DNA from: Candidatus Omnitrophota bacterium
GTDB lineage: Bacteria > Omnitrophota > Gorgyraeia > VGKH01
Assembly (NCBI GenBank): GCA_016867135.1
Contig: VGKH01000010.1
Coordinates: forward strand, 1-36,364
Direction: 5' to 3'
Length of the DNA stretch: 36,364 nt
Shown: positions 6,358 to 15,958 of the stretch, piece after piece
Position numbering within the stretch: position 1 is the first letter of the stretch
Layout: the number at the start of each line of letters is the position of its first letter
The notes under the pieces: generated by a model
What the model was told of the DNA's origin: nothing
The model's input: only the letters and a program-made list of their open reading frames with translations
Database searches by the model: none
Program-made: the position numbers and the translations under genes

Positions 6358-7086
6358 ATGCATAACCGATTTTATTGTCCTCCGGAAAATATAAGCGATA
6401 AAATTATTACAATCAACGATAAAAAAGAAGCCCATCACATTGCCAATGTTTTAAGATTGGGCATTGAAAGCGAGATTGTTATTTTTAACGGAGAAGGCCA
6501 TGAGTTTGATGGAAAAATTAAAGAAATTTCAAAGAATTTAATCAGAATTATGATTACGAAGAAATATCAATCGAAGAAAAGACCTTTCGAAATAACTTTA
6601 GCTTGCGCAATCCCTAAGAAAGCAAAATTCGATTTCATCGTCGAGAAACTTACAGAATTAGGAGTGGATAAGATAATTCCGCTAGAGACTGAAAGATCAG
6701 AAGTCAGGTATAATAAAGAAAGAATGCCGGATAAAGTCAGCCACTGGAGACAGGTTGCTATCAATGCTTCCAAGCAAAGCCAAAGAAGTTTTATCCCCCA
6801 GATAGATGATGTAAAGGGCTTTAAAAATGTTATATCAGAAGTTGGAAACTATGATTTAGCGATTTTTCCTACCCTAGAAGGCCAAAGGATTAATATGCCT
6901 GAGGTCTTAAGCGGATTTAAAGGAAAAAATATAATTGTTTTTATCGGGCCGGAAGGAGATTTTTCAGAAGAAGAAGTCAAATTAGCCAAGAAATCCGGCT
7001 GCAAGATCGTGACTTTGGGTGAAAATGTGCTTAAGGTTGACACTGCCGCCATTACGGTTGTTGCCGTCTTGAACGCCTTTTTATAG
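6358..7086 (+). CDS. rsmE: 16S rRNA (uracil-1498-N3)-methyltransferase RsmE
   Basis: 242 aa, normal for the family. The N-terminal PUA-like part begins MHNRFYCPP and contains HHIANVLRLG. The SPOUT domain has ACAIPKKAKFDFIVEKLTELG, then GPEGDFSEEE at 197-206, and the knot region LGENVLKVDTA at 220-230. The usual family form of the last motif ends in Arg-Thr-Glu-Thr-Ala; here Lys-Val-Asp replaces it, a conservative change. The gene starts 3 nt after the preceding membrane protein. Confidence 0.93.
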   Translation: MHNRFYCPPENISDKIITINDKKEAHHIANVLRLGIESEIVIFNGEGHEFDGKIKEISKNLIRIMITKKYQSKKRPFEITLACAIPKKAKFDFIVEKLTELGVDKIIPLETERSEVRYNKERMPDKVSHWRQVAINASKQSQRSFIPQIDDVKGFKNVISEVGNYDLAIFPTLEGQRINMPEVLSGFKGKNIIVFIGPEGDFSEEEVKLAKKSGCKIVTLGENVLKVDTAAITVVAVLNAFL

Positions 7087-7131
7087 CCCGAGAGATGAAT
7101 ACTTTATTTTATCCTTCCAATAAATAAGATA

Positions 7132-8412
7132 ATGCCAACGATAAAATTCCATACCTTAGGTTGCAAAGTCAATCAATATGAAACTCAGGCAATTAGAGAG
7201 TCTTGTTTAAGAAAGGGTTTCAAAGAAACAAAAAATGGCAAAGCCGATTGCTATGTCATCAATACCTGCACTGTTACCAATACCGCGGACAGAAAATCAA
7301 GAGAATATATATATCGGTGTATCAGGGAAAACCCCAAGGCCAAAGTAGTCGTCGCTGGTTGCTATGTTCAAAAAGATAAAGACAAAATCACCAATATCCC
7401 TGGAATAGAATTGATAGTCCCTAACGAGCAAAAAAATTTGATTCCTGACTTCTTGTTCGCAAAGAAGATTAATTCTTGCGGCATTAAAAATCAATATTCT
7501 GATTTAGAAATCAGTAGTTTTTCTGATCATGACAAGGCTTTTGTAAAAATCCAGGATGGTTGCAATAACCGATGCTCTTATTGCAAGATTCCTATAGTGA
7601 GGGGAAAATCAAGAAGCAGGGACTTGGCTAGTATTGTCAGAGAAGCCGAGCGTTTAATAAGAAATGGTTTTCAAGAGCTTGTCTTAACCGGAATTTGCCT
7701 GGGGGCGTATGGAAAAGATTTAAAAGGAGAATTTGATTTAGTAAATGTTATAGAAGTAGTTGAAAAGCTCGACGGTAATTTTCGTATACGCTTAAGCTCA
7801 ATTGAAGCAAAAGACGTAACAGACAAGTTAATTGAAAAAATAGCCAGTTCTAAGAAGATGTGCCGTCATCTCCATATCCCTTTTCAAAGCGGAGATAACG
7901 CAATACTGAAGAAAATGAATAGAAACTATACCGCAGAATCTTATATAAAATTAATTGATAAGATTCGAAATAAGATTCCGCAAATCGCTATAACCACAGA
8001 CATAATGATAGGTTTTCCAACAGAAACAGAGAAAAGGTTTAATAATACGTTTAGATTCTTAAAAGGAATCGCGCCTTCAAGAATGCATATTTTCCCGTTT
8101 AGCCCTAGGGAAAATACGCCTGCCTTTGCCTTTGCTGGTAAAGTTGATAGCCCATCCATGAAAAAAAGAATGCGTAAGGTACAAGATTTAGCAAGAGAGA
8201 TATCTTATGAATACAGAAAACAGTTTTTGCATAAGGAGCTGGTAGTTTTAGTTGAGCGCAAAAAGGATAAAAAATCCGGGATGCTCCAGGGTTATTCCGA
8301 TAACTATATAAAAATCTTTATAAACTCTAAAAAACTCGCCCCAGGGAATAACTTGCAGAAGGTAAGGATAACTCAAGTAACTCCAGATACTACGCTTTCT
8401 GTCCCCGTATAA
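7132..8412 (+). CDS. mtaB: tRNA N6-threonylcarbamoyladenosine (t6A37) methylthiotransferase
   Basis: 426 aa. The N-terminal MTTase domain has three cluster cysteines: C11 (LGCKVNQYE), C46 (NTCTVTN), C77 (AGCYVQ). The radical SAM motif is C144-N-N-R-C148-S-Y-C151 within QDGCNNRCSYCKIP. A C-terminal TRAM-like segment follows (VLVERKKDKKSGMLQGYSDNY). The CKVNQYET signature and length fit MtaB rather than MiaB or RimO. It converts t6A to ms2t6A at position 37 of tRNAs reading ANN codons. It is separated from rsmE by 45 bp with no obvious promoter. Confidence 0.93.
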   Translation: MPTIKFHTLGCKVNQYETQAIRESCLRKGFKETKNGKADCYVINTCTVTNTADRKSREYIYRCIRENPKAKVVVAGCYVQKDKDKITNIPGIELIVPNEQKNLIPDFLFAKKINSCGIKNQYSDLEISSFSDHDKAFVKIQDGCNNRCSYCKIPIVRGKSRSRDLASIVREAERLIRNGFQELVLTGICLGAYGKDLKGEFDLVNVIEVVEKLDGNFRIRLSSIEAKDVTDKLIEKIASSKKMCRHLHIPFQSGDNAILKKMNRNYTAESYIKLIDKIRNKIPQIAITTDIMIGFPTETEKRFNNTFRFLKGIAPSRMHIFPFSPRENTPAFAFAGKVDSPSMKKRMRKVQDLAREISYEYRKQFLHKELVVLVERKKDKKSGMLQGYSDNYIKIFINSKKLAPGNNLQKVRITQVTPDTTLSVPV

Positions 8413-8443
8413 TAATACTTAACTTATTTAATTCCTAAGCCTT

Positions 8444-8526
8444 AAGAATTGTTGATACATTCGGTTCCGCCTTTTGCGGAGCCATCAGTATCAGCACTGA
8501 GTGGCTACGAATGTGTTGACATTCTT
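8444..8526. repeat. Inverted repeat / branched hairpin overlapping the recA promoter
   Basis: Outer arms AAGAAT...ACATTCG (8444-8463) and CGAATGT...ATTCTT (8508-8526) pair, enclosing a short GC hairpin (GGTTCCGC/GCGGAGCC, 8463-8482) and a second one (GCCATCAGT/ACTGAGTGGC, 8481-8505). The right arm covers the -35 box of the recA promoter. Just upstream, 8430-8450 is a 21-bp near-palindrome (AATTCCTAAG/CTTAAGAATT). It may be the mtaB terminator, an operator region, or both. Confidence 0.5.
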
Positions 8527-8544
8527 TTTCTTTTAATGTATAAT
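8516..8544 (+). promoter_or_regulatory. Consensus sigma70-type promoter for recA
   Basis: TTGACA at 8516-8521 and TATAAT at 8539-8544, separated by 17 nt: both hexamers and the spacer are perfect consensus. Transcription would start near 8551, leaving about 75 nt of leader that includes a small CCTCTTCAGAGG palindrome. No LexA-type operator could be identified with confidence. Confidence 0.85.
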
Positions 8545-8626
8545 TTTTCTACCTCTTCAGAGGAAAGATTGCTTTGGGGTCCACCTTAACCAAAAAACTA
8601 AACCATAAAATACGGAGGTAATATCT

Positions 8627-9634
8627 ATGTCACAGGATAAAAAAGCCGATATTTCTAATAGGCAGAAGGCATTGGAATTGGCTTTGACTCAGATTGAAAA
8701 GCAGTTCGGTAAGGGTTCGATAATGAAGTTAGGACAGGAAGCAAAAGCTGATGTCGAGGCTCTTCCAACAGGAGCAATTTCGCTTGATATTGCCTTGGGA
8801 ATCGGCGGTCTTCCCCGAGGAAGGGTAGTTGAAATTTTCGGTCCAGAGGCTTCAGGCAAAACGACGCTTACTTTAAGCGTTATCGCTCAGGCCCAGAAAA
8901 ATGGCGGGGTAGCAGCCTTTATCGATGCCGAGCATGCCTTTGATTCCACTTACGCCAAAAAAGTAGGAGTTAATCTTGATGATTTATTGATTTCACAGCC
9001 TGATACCGGGGAACAAGCCTTAGAGATCGTCGAGACTTTGGTTAGGTCAAATGCGGTGGACATGGTCGTCATTGACTCGGTGGCTGCGCTTACCCCCCGG
9101 GCCGAAATCGAGGGTGAAATGGGCGATGCTCAGATGGGCCTTCAGGCCAGGTTGATGTCTCAAGCCTTAAGGAAATTGACAGCGGCTATAAGCAAATCCA
9201 AGACCTGTGTTGTATTTATCAACCAGATCAGGGAGAAGATTGGGGTAATGTTTGGTTCTCCCGAAACTACGCCAGGAGGAAGGGCGCTTAAATTTTACTG
9301 CTCAGTCAGAATTGACTTGAGAAGAATCGGCGCAATTAAAGTTGGAGATATGGTTATCGGAAGCCATGTAAGGGCAAAGGTTGTAAAAAATAAGGTTGCT
9401 TCTCCATTTAGAGAAGCGCTTTTTGATATCCTGCATGAGGAAGGGATTTCAAGAACCGGCACTGTTCTGACAGTAGCTGTTGAAAAAGAGATTGTCAAGA
9501 AGTCGGGCGCTTGGTTAATCTTTGAGGATGAAAAGATCGGACAAGGTTTTGAAAATGCGCGCCAGTATTTAAAAGAACACGATAAGGTTCTAAATAAAAT
9601 TGAAAAACTGATAAGAGACAGCATAAAAGTCTAG
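8627..9634 (+). CDS. recA: Recombinase A
   Basis: 335 aa. Walker A is GPEASGKT at 72-79. The Walker B region is [11 protein letters not shown]. The conserved loops are [23 protein letters not shown] and [26 protein letters not shown] strong ribosome binding site (GGAGG) lies about 8 nt upstream. The protein is slightly short and lacks the long acidic C-terminal tail of the E. coli protein. It catalyses homologous strand exchange and triggers LexA cleavage where present. It heads a long tightly packed operon. Confidence 0.98.
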   Translation: MSQDKKADISNRQKALELALTQIEKQFGKGSIMKLGQEAKADVEALPTGAISLDIALGIGGLPRGRVVEIFGPEASGKTTLTLSVIAQAQKNGGVAAFIDAEHAFDSTYAKKVGVNLDDLLISQPDTGEQALEIVETLVRSNAVDMVVIDSVAALTPRAEIEGEMGDAQMGLQARLMSQALRKLTAAISKSKTCVVFINQIREKIGVMFGSPETTPGGRALKFYCSVRIDLRRIGAIKVGDMVIGSHVRAKVVKNKVASPFREALFDILHEEGISRTGTVLTVAVEKEIVKKSGAWLIFEDEKIGQGFENARQYLKEHDKVLNKIEKLIRDSIKV

Positions 9635-9657
9635 TTATAAAATCAGAATAAATTAAG

Positions 9658-10125
9658 ATGGCTTCCGAATTAAGTAGCGATGTTACAAAGGCCAAGCGCA
9701 TAGTTTTTCAGCTGTTGAAATTCAGGGCAAGAAGCCGCAAAGAGATAGAAGATAGGCTCAAGAAAAAGAAATTCACCCGCGAGACAATAAATTCAGTTAT
9801 TGATTATTTTGACAAATTAGATTTGATAAATGATCAGGAATTTGCTTCTTGCTGGATGAAGAGCCGCCTGACTAAGCCTTTAGGCTTAAGGAGAATTTCT
9901 TTTGAGCTAAAACAAAAAGGCATTACCGAAGAAATAATTGAACAGCTTAAAGATAATATTAAAGACAGCTACAACGAATACGAAGTAGTTTCTGATTTAG
10001 CCAAGTCAAAATTGAATAAACTAAAAAATATTGAATTAGACAAAGCAAAGTCAAGAATTTACAGGTATCTATTAAGCCGGGGTTTCTCTATCGATGTGAT
10101 AAACGAGGTAGTAAGCGAGTTATGA
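9658..10125 (+). CDS. recX: Regulatory protein RecX
   Basis: 155 aa, the usual size. It shows the helical RecX repeats: LLKFRARSRKEIEDRLKKKKF, then DYFDKLDLINDQEFASCWMKSR, then KPLGLRRISFELKQKGI. RecX binds RecA filaments and limits their activity. It lies 23 bp after recA and overlaps alaS by the 4-nt ATGA, the recA-recX-alaS order found in many bacteria. Confidence 0.92.
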   Translation: MASELSSDVTKAKRIVFQLLKFRARSRKEIEDRLKKKKFTRETINSVIDYFDKLDLINDQEFASCWMKSRLTKPLGLRRISFELKQKGITEEIIEQLKDNIKDSYNEYEVVSDLAKSKLNKLKNIELDKAKSRIYRYLLSRGFSIDVINEVVSEL

Positions 10126-12764
10126 AGGCAGATAATTTAAGAAAAAAATTCCTGGAGTTTTTTGCCGGGAAAAAACATAAAATTATTGAGAGCGATTCTT
10201 TAGTTCCCGCCGGAGATCCCACTGTTTTATTTACCTCTGCAGGAATGAATCAATTTAAAAAACAATTTCTTGGCCAGATCACAGATTTTCGCCGGGCAGC
10301 GAGTTCCCAAAAGTGTTTGAGGACCGACGATCTTGAGAAGGTAGGCATCACCCCATTTCATCATACTTTCTTTGAGATGCTGGGAAACTTTTCTTTTGGA
10401 GATTATTTCAAAAAAGAAGCTATAGAGTGGGCATGGGAATTCTTAACCGAATGGCTCAAAATCCCTAAAGATAAGCTTTGGGTTTCGGTTTATAAAGAAG
10501 ACAATGAGGCTTACGAGGTCTGGTCCAAAGAAATAAAAGTCTCAAAAGACAGGATTATTAAATTAGGCGATAAGGAGAATTTTTGGCCTTCTGAAGCCAA
10601 GCAAAAGGGCCCCAATGGCCCCTGCGGGCCCTGCTCAGAGATCTTTTATGATTACGGCAAAGATGTCGGTTGCGGCAAGAAGGATTGCGATCCAAGCTGC
10701 AGTTGTGGAAGATTTGCCGAAGTATGGAATTTAGTTTTTACGCAATTTAACCGCAAAGAAGGCGGCTCTTTAGAGCCGCTCCCCAATAAAAATATTGATA
10801 CCGGAATGGGCCTTGAGCGTTTGGCTGCGGTCATGCAAGGTGTTAAAAGTAATTTTGAGACTGATTTATTCCAACCGATAGTTAAAGAAATAATTAAAGA
10901 AGCAGGACGCAGCCCAAATATTAAGACAGTTTATGTTATCTCTGATCATATAAGGGCAATTGCCTTTGCGATTTTAGACGGTGTGTTGCCTTCAAATGAT
11001 AGCCGGGGATATGTCGTCAGAAAACTTATCAGGCGCGGTGTCAATAATTGCAGGCAAATTGGTCTTAAGAAGCCATTTTTGTATAAATTGGTCGCAGTAG
11101 TAGCAGAAGTGATGCAAGAGCCTTATCCGGGATTGCTCCAGAGACGAGAAAATATAGCAGCGATTATTAAAAAGGAAGAAGAGTCATTCTGGAAGGTTCT
11201 TAAAGAGATCGAGCCTAGGTCCGTCTCTTCTTTAGACGAATTTAAAAAAGAATATAAATCACAGAGCGAATTAGCAAAAAAAGTGGCTCAATTCGCTTTT
11301 GAATTACACGATACTTATGGTTATCCCAAGGAAATGACAGAGGAATTTGCTAAATCTAAAAATGTGCCTTTTGACGGAAAGCATTTTGATTCGCTTATGC
11401 AGGAGCAGAAGCAGCGCTCAAAAAGCGCCAGTTCCATGGCTGGCGATGTCTTTGTAGACTCCGAAATAAAAGTGGATTTAAAACCCACGGAATTTGTCGG
11501 ATATGAAACAGTGGAAGAAGAATCAAAGATACTTAAGATCTTTGATAACGAAAATAAAGAAATACACAGCACCAAAGGATTAAAAAGCGCTAAGGTTATT
11601 TTAGATAAGACCCCGTTTTATGCTGAATCCGGAGGCCAAGTTTCTGATAAGGGTCTAATTTCGAAAGATACAGATGCCATGCTTGAGGTAACCGAGGCAA
11701 GGAAAATCCATGAGTCTATTGTACATATTTGCGGTTCTATAAAAGGAGAATTTAAAGTGCAAGATAAAGTTTCTGCGAAAGTGGATGTTGAGCGAAGATT
11801 GGCGATCGCAAGAAATCATACTGCAACTCATCTGCTCCAGGCAGCCTTAAGAAAAGTTTTAGGCGAGCATGTGCAGCAGCAGGGGTCGCTTGTTGCCGAA
11901 GATAGATTACGATTTGATTTTACTCACTTTAAACAATTAACTAAAGAGGAGTTATTTCGCGTAGAAGAGCTGGTTAACGAATATATATTGAATAACGAAA
12001 CGCTTAAAGTGGAAGAAAAAACTACTGCCCAGGCAAAAAAAGAAGGCGCTTTAGCCTTTTTCGCTGAGAAATACGCCGATAAATCCCGTGTGGTGAAAAT
12101 CGGAGGGTATTCCAAGGAACTTTGCGGCGGAACGCATCTTAAATCTACGGGGCAGATCGGTATATTCAAGATTTTAAGCGAAGGTTCGGTTGCTCAAGGA
12201 ATAAGAAGGATTGAAGCCGCAACCGGAAAATTCGCCTACAAAAATATCAAACAGCAACAAGAATTAATCCAGGAATTATCAAATATGCTAAAAACTGATG
12301 AAATGAATCTTATTGCAAATTTAACCAAAATGATAGAATCCTATAAGGAAATGGACAGGAGATTGAGCAGCACGAAACTCGAATCATTAAAGAAGTCACT
12401 TAACGATATAATTGCTTCTGGCAAAGTCGTCAATGCAGTAAAAATCATTGCTTATAAAATTGAAGACGCTGATTTTTCGGTTTTGCGTTCAGTTATGGAT
12501 ATGTTAAAAAAGGATTTAAAAAGCGCCATTATAACCTTAGGTTCGGTTAGGGATGGCGCGGTTATGATTGTCATGGGTATTACTGAGAATTTGAAGACCA
12601 AAGGCGTAGATGCCTCTCTTATGATAAAGTCTGTTGCTGAAGTTGTGGGCGGTAAAGGCGGCGGTAGGCCAGACTTAGCTCAGGCAGGAGGCAATATGGC
12701 AAATAAACTTAACGACGCATTGTCAAAAGCTGTAGAAGTTTCTGAGGAGAAAGTTAGGCAATGA
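10122..12764 (+). CDS. alaS: Alanyl-tRNA synthetase
   Basis: 880 aa, full length. The class II catalytic domain begins with LRKKFLEFFAGKKH and TSAGMNQFKKQFLG and includes GPNGPCGPCSEIFYD. The editing domain has NHTATHLLQ (about residue 565) and CGGTH (about 668), which are the zinc/editing residues. The C-terminal glycine-rich GGKGGGRPDLAQAGG closes the DHHA1-like C-Ala domain. It charges tRNA-Ala, including the tRNA-Ala(CGC) in this window. It overlaps recX and hisD by 4 nt each. Confidence 0.98.
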   Translation: MKADNLRKKFLEFFAGKKHKIIESDSLVPAGDPTVLFTSAGMNQFKKQFLGQITDFRRAASSQKCLRTDDLEKVGITPFHHTFFEMLGNFSFGDYFKKEAIEWAWEFLTEWLKIPKDKLWVSVYKEDNEAYEVWSKEIKVSKDRIIKLGDKENFWPSEAKQKGPNGPCGPCSEIFYDYGKDVGCGKKDCDPSCSCGRFAEVWNLVFTQFNRKEGGSLEPLPNKNIDTGMGLERLAAVMQGVKSNFETDLFQPIVKEIIKEAGRSPNIKTVYVISDHIRAIAFAILDGVLPSNDSRGYVVRKLIRRGVNNCRQIGLKKPFLYKLVAVVAEVMQEPYPGLLQRRENIAAIIKKEEESFWKVLKEIEPRSVSSLDEFKKEYKSQSELAKKVAQFAFELHDTYGYPKEMTEEFAKSKNVPFDGKHFDSLMQEQKQRSKSASSMAGDVFVDSEIKVDLKPTEFVGYETVEEESKILKIFDNENKEIHSTKGLKSAKVILDKTPFYAESGGQVSDKGLISKDTDAMLEVTEARKIHESIVHICGSIKGEFKVQDKVSAKVDVERRLAIARNHTATHLLQAALRKVLGEHVQQQGSLVAEDRLRFDFTHFKQLTKEELFRVEELVNEYILNNETLKVEEKTTAQAKKEGALAFFAEKYADKSRVVKIGGYSKELCGGTHLKSTGQIGIFKILSEGSVAQGIRRIEAATGKFAYKNIKQQQELIQELSNMLKTDEMNLIANLTKMIESYKEMDRRLSSTKLESLKKSLNDIIASGKVVNAVKIIAYKIEDADFSVLRSVMDMLKKDLKSAIITLGSVRDGAVMIVMGITENLKTKGVDASLMIKSVAEVVGGKGGGRPDLAQAGGNMANKLNDALSKAVEVSEEKVRQ

Positions 12765-13981
12765 AACTGATAAAATTTTCCAGTAAAGAATTTGATAAGA
12801 TCTACAATCGTAATCTTGTTAGAAAAAAAAGAATCCAGGATAAAGTCGCTGAAATCATTGATGATGTCCGGCTCAATGGCGATGAAGCGCTGCTTAGATA
12901 CACCAGGAAATTTGATAAAGTAAAATTATCGGCAAAACAATTAAGCGTGAGCGAAAGCGAAATAAGCGGTGCATATCAGGATATTACGCCTGATTTCGTT
13001 TCAAGCTTAAAAGTCGTCATCGATAATGTAACCAGGTTTTATAAAAAGCAGCTAAAGAAGTCATGGAGGACCAGAGACGAAGACGGTGTCATCTTAGGGG
13101 AAAATATCCAGCCCTTAGATAGCGTAGGAATATATATCCCCTCTGGCACCGCGCCGTTAGTTTCTACGGTTTATATGACTGCGCTCCCTGCAAAGATGGC
13201 AGGAGTAAAAAGGATTGTTTTAGCTACTCCTCCGGATCCGCGCGGAAGAATTAACCCGCACATTCTGGTTGTTGCCAACTTATTGAAGGTAAATGAAATT
13301 TACAGGATCGGGGGCGCGCAGGCTATCGCTGCTATGGCGTTAGGAACCAAGACCGTCCCTAAGGTAGATAAGATCGTCGGGCCAGGGAATTGTTATGTCA
13401 CGGAAGCAAAAAGGCAGCTATTCGGTTATGTGGATATAGATATGTTAGCCGGGCCGACGGAACTGGTAGTTATTGCCAATCGCTACAGCAATCCCAATTT
13501 TGTTATCGCAGATTTAAAGTCCCAGTCTGAACATTTAGGCGGCCTGTCCATATTGATAACGAATTCTAAGTCTTTGATTAAGCAGGTTAAGGGGCAGGGT
13601 GGCGCAGGATATATAATCCTAGCTAAGAATTTAGAGCAGGCAGTTGAAATCTCAAACAAGATTGCTCCCGAGCACTTGGAGATATTGACCAATAATCCTT
13701 TGAATATTGTTAATAAGATCAAAAATGCAGGCGCGGTTTTCTTGGGTCCTTATAGCCCTACAGCCGTCGGTGATTATGTTGCTGGCCCGAGCCACGTATT
13801 GCCTACTGCAGGTACGGCCAGATTCTTCTCAGGGTTGGGAATAGAGGATTTTATCAAATCCAGCCACATAATTTCTTATTCTAAAAAGGCATTAGAAAAA
13901 GTGAGGCAACCCTTGGAGAAAATCGCTGGCATTGAAGGCCTAAAAGAACATTTGGAATCAGTGAGGGTAAGGTTTAAGTAA
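12761..13981 (+). CDS. hisD: Histidinol dehydrogenase
   Basis: 406 aa, a little shorter than typical (about 430). Family motifs are present: IYIPSGTAPLVSTVYM, IYRIGGAQAIAAMALGT, VDKIVGPGNCYVTEAKR, AGPTELVV, the zinc-site SQSEHLGG, the catalytic Glu-His in APEHLEI, GDYVAGPSHVLPT, and a C-terminal His in LKEHLESVRVR. It oxidises L-histidinol to histidine using two NAD+. It is fused to the alaS reading by an ATGA overlap and begins the histidine block. Confidence 0.97.
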   Translation: MKLIKFSSKEFDKIYNRNLVRKKRIQDKVAEIIDDVRLNGDEALLRYTRKFDKVKLSAKQLSVSESEISGAYQDITPDFVSSLKVVIDNVTRFYKKQLKKSWRTRDEDGVILGENIQPLDSVGIYIPSGTAPLVSTVYMTALPAKMAGVKRIVLATPPDPRGRINPHILVVANLLKVNEIYRIGGAQAIAAMALGTKTVPKVDKIVGPGNCYVTEAKRQLFGYVDIDMLAGPTELVVIANRYSNPNFVIADLKSQSEHLGGLSILITNSKSLIKQVKGQGGAGYIILAKNLEQAVEISNKIAPEHLEILTNNPLNIVNKIKNAGAVFLGPYSPTAVGDYVAGPSHVLPTAGTARFFSGLGIEDFIKSSHIISYSKKALEKVRQPLEKIAGIEGLKEHLESVRVRFK

Positions 13982-13995
13982 GAAGGAGTTCATTT

Positions 13996-14616
13996 ATGTC
14001 GAATAAAGCGCGAGAATCTACCATCAAAAGAAAGACCAATGAAGTAGATATTCAGGTGAAGTTCGCGATAGACGGCAAGTCAAAATCAAAAATAAATTCC
14101 GGTTTTGATTCGCTGAATCATATGCTTGAGCTTTTTTGCTTTCATGGTCTTTTTGATCTGGAAATAGAATTAAAACACGGCGACCTTAAGCACCACATCG
14201 TAGAAGACATAGGTATTGCTTTAGGCGATGCCTTCAAAAAAGCCTTGGGTGATGCAAAGGGTATCAAAAGATATGGTTATGCCTCAATCCCCATGGATAG
14301 TGTAGTTGCTAATGTCAGCGCGGATATCAGCGGCAGGCCATATTTGACTTTCAATATTGGTGAAGGCGCAGGCTTGTTGCGACCTATAATTGAGAAATTT
14401 TCTGATCTTAAGACAGATGATTTCAAGATATTCTTGGAAGGCTTTGTTTCTCACGCCAGGATTTCTTTGAATATAAGAGTGCCTTTGGTGGCAGAGATGG
14501 ATTCACATCATGTCCTTGAAGCTATTTTTAAGGCAATGGGCGTAGCTCTAGATCAGGCAACCCAAATTGAGCCCCGAAGAAAAGGAGTACCTTCGACCAA
14601 AGGCAAGATAGATTAA
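13996..14616 (+). CDS. hisB: Imidazoleglycerol-phosphate dehydratase
   Basis: 206 aa, the stand-alone dehydratase without a phosphatase domain. Its metal-binding motifs are HMLELFCFHG, HHIVEDIGIALGDAFKKALG and DSHHVLEAIFKAMG. AAGGAG precedes the ATG. It dehydrates imidazole glycerol phosphate to imidazole acetol phosphate. Its stop codon overlaps the hisH start (TAATG). The histidinol-phosphate phosphatase step must be supplied from elsewhere. Confidence 0.96.
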   Translation: MSNKARESTIKRKTNEVDIQVKFAIDGKSKSKINSGFDSLNHMLELFCFHGLFDLEIELKHGDLKHHIVEDIGIALGDAFKKALGDAKGIKRYGYASIPMDSVVANVSADISGRPYLTFNIGEGAGLLRPIIEKFSDLKTDDFKIFLEGFVSHARISLNIRVPLVAEMDSHHVLEAIFKAMGVALDQATQIEPRRKGVPSTKGKID

Positions 14617-15224
14617 TGTCTAAAATCGCGATTATTGATTACGGCATGGGCAATCTGCGCAGTGTTCAGAAAGCCCTGGAATTTGTAGGAGCAAAAGCTA
14701 AGATTACTCAGTCGTCTGATGATATTTTGAAAGCGGACAAGGTAGTCCTGCCAGGTGTTGGTGCATTTGCCGTGGCGATAGAAAAATTAAAGTCTCTTAG
14801 CTTGATCGATCCTATCGTCAAAGTTATCAAGTCTGATAAACCATTTCTGGGCATTTGTTTAGGCTTGCAGTTGTTGTTTAGCCAAAGCCAGGAAGCAAAA
14901 GGCTTAAAAGGGCTGGACATATTTAAAGGCAGTGTTGATAAATTTCAAGGAGTAAAAGTCCCGCATATAGGCTGGAATCAGCTAAAGAAGAACCAGCAGA
15001 ATAATTGCGGGTTGTTTGAAGGGGTAGATGAAGGGTCAAATATGTATTTTTGTCATTCCTACTTTGTTAATCCCGACGACAAAAATATCATTGCTGCTAA
15101 AACAGATTACGGAAAAGATTTTGTCTCCGCTGTATCTAGGGGCAATATCTTTGGAGTGCAGTTTCATCCCGAGAAAAGTCAGCGGCAAGGCCTAAAAATC
15201 CTGGAGAATTTTCTAAAGGTTTAA
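14616..15224 (+). CDS. hisH: Imidazole glycerol phosphate synthase, glutaminase subunit
   Basis: 202 aa class I glutamine amidotransferase. It opens with IDYGMGNLRSVQKALEFVGA. The nucleophile Cys is in GICLGLQLLF and the His-Glu pair in QFHPEKSQ. It supplies ammonia to HisF. It starts on the last base of hisB and ends 2 nt before hisA. Confidence 0.97.
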   Translation: MSKIAIIDYGMGNLRSVQKALEFVGAKAKITQSSDDILKADKVVLPGVGAFAVAIEKLKSLSLIDPIVKVIKSDKPFLGICLGLQLLFSQSQEAKGLKGLDIFKGSVDKFQGVKVPHIGWNQLKKNQQNNCGLFEGVDEGSNMYFCHSYFVNPDDKNIIAAKTDYGKDFVSAVSRGNIFGVQFHPEKSQRQGLKILENFLKV

Positions 15225-15226
15225 AA

Positions 15227-15958
15227 ATGATTGTTATCCCGGCAATAGACATAATGGACGGCAAAGTTGTAAGATTGAAACAGGGAAAGTTCCAAGAAGT
15301 CACTGTTTATTCCGAGCACCCCTTTGATATCGCCCAACAGTGGATTGCTCAGGGAGCACAGTTTATGCATATAGTCGATTTGGACGGCGCAGCTACCGGA
15401 CAAATAAAAAATTTGGCGGTTATTAACAGCATCATACGATATACCAAGGCACAAGTTCAGGTCGGTGGCGGGATAAGAGATATTGATACAATTCAGAGAC
15501 TGTTTAGCGTAGGTGCCGCAAGCGTGGTTTTGGGGACAAAGGTAATAGAAGATAAAGATTTTCTTAAAAAGGCATTGGAGACCTGGCCAGATAAGATTAT
15601 CGTCAGTATTGATGCTTCTCACGGCAAGCTCGCCAAGGAAGGCTGGACATCCATATCCACGATTAACGCTACTGACTTTGCCAAAGAATTGCAGGATATG
15701 GGCGTAAAAGGGCTAATATATACAGACATCTCGAGAGATGGAATGCTAAAAGGTCCCAATATTGATGGTATAAAAAGTATTTTAGACTCTGTGGATGTTC
15801 CTTTGGTGGCTTCAGGAGGAATTTCGAGTCTGGCAGATTTGAAGAAGCTAAAGGAATTAGAAAAAGAAGGTCTTCGCGGAGCGATCTTAGGAAAAGCGAT
15901 ATACGAACGTTCACTGTCATTGAGAGGGGCGATAGAGTTTTGCTCACCAAGAGGATAA
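15227..15958 (+). CDS. hisA: Phosphoribosylformimino-AICAR-phosphate isomerase
   Basis: 243 aa TIM barrel. The first strand is [16 protein letters not shown] with the catalytic Asp. VGGGIRD is the phosphate-binding half, and a second Asp lies in [14 protein letters not shown]. It performs the Amadori rearrangement of ProFAR. The 3' end overlaps hisF by 19 nt. Confidence 0.97.
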   Translation: MIVIPAIDIMDGKVVRLKQGKFQEVTVYSEHPFDIAQQWIAQGAQFMHIVDLDGAATGQIKNLAVINSIIRYTKAQVQVGGGIRDIDTIQRLFSVGAASVVLGTKVIEDKDFLKKALETWPDKIIVSIDASHGKLAKEGWTSISTINATDFAKELQDMGVKGLIYTDISRDGMLKGPNIDGIKSILDSVDVPLVASGGISSLADLKKLKELEKEGLRGAILGKAIYERSLSLRGAIEFCSPRG

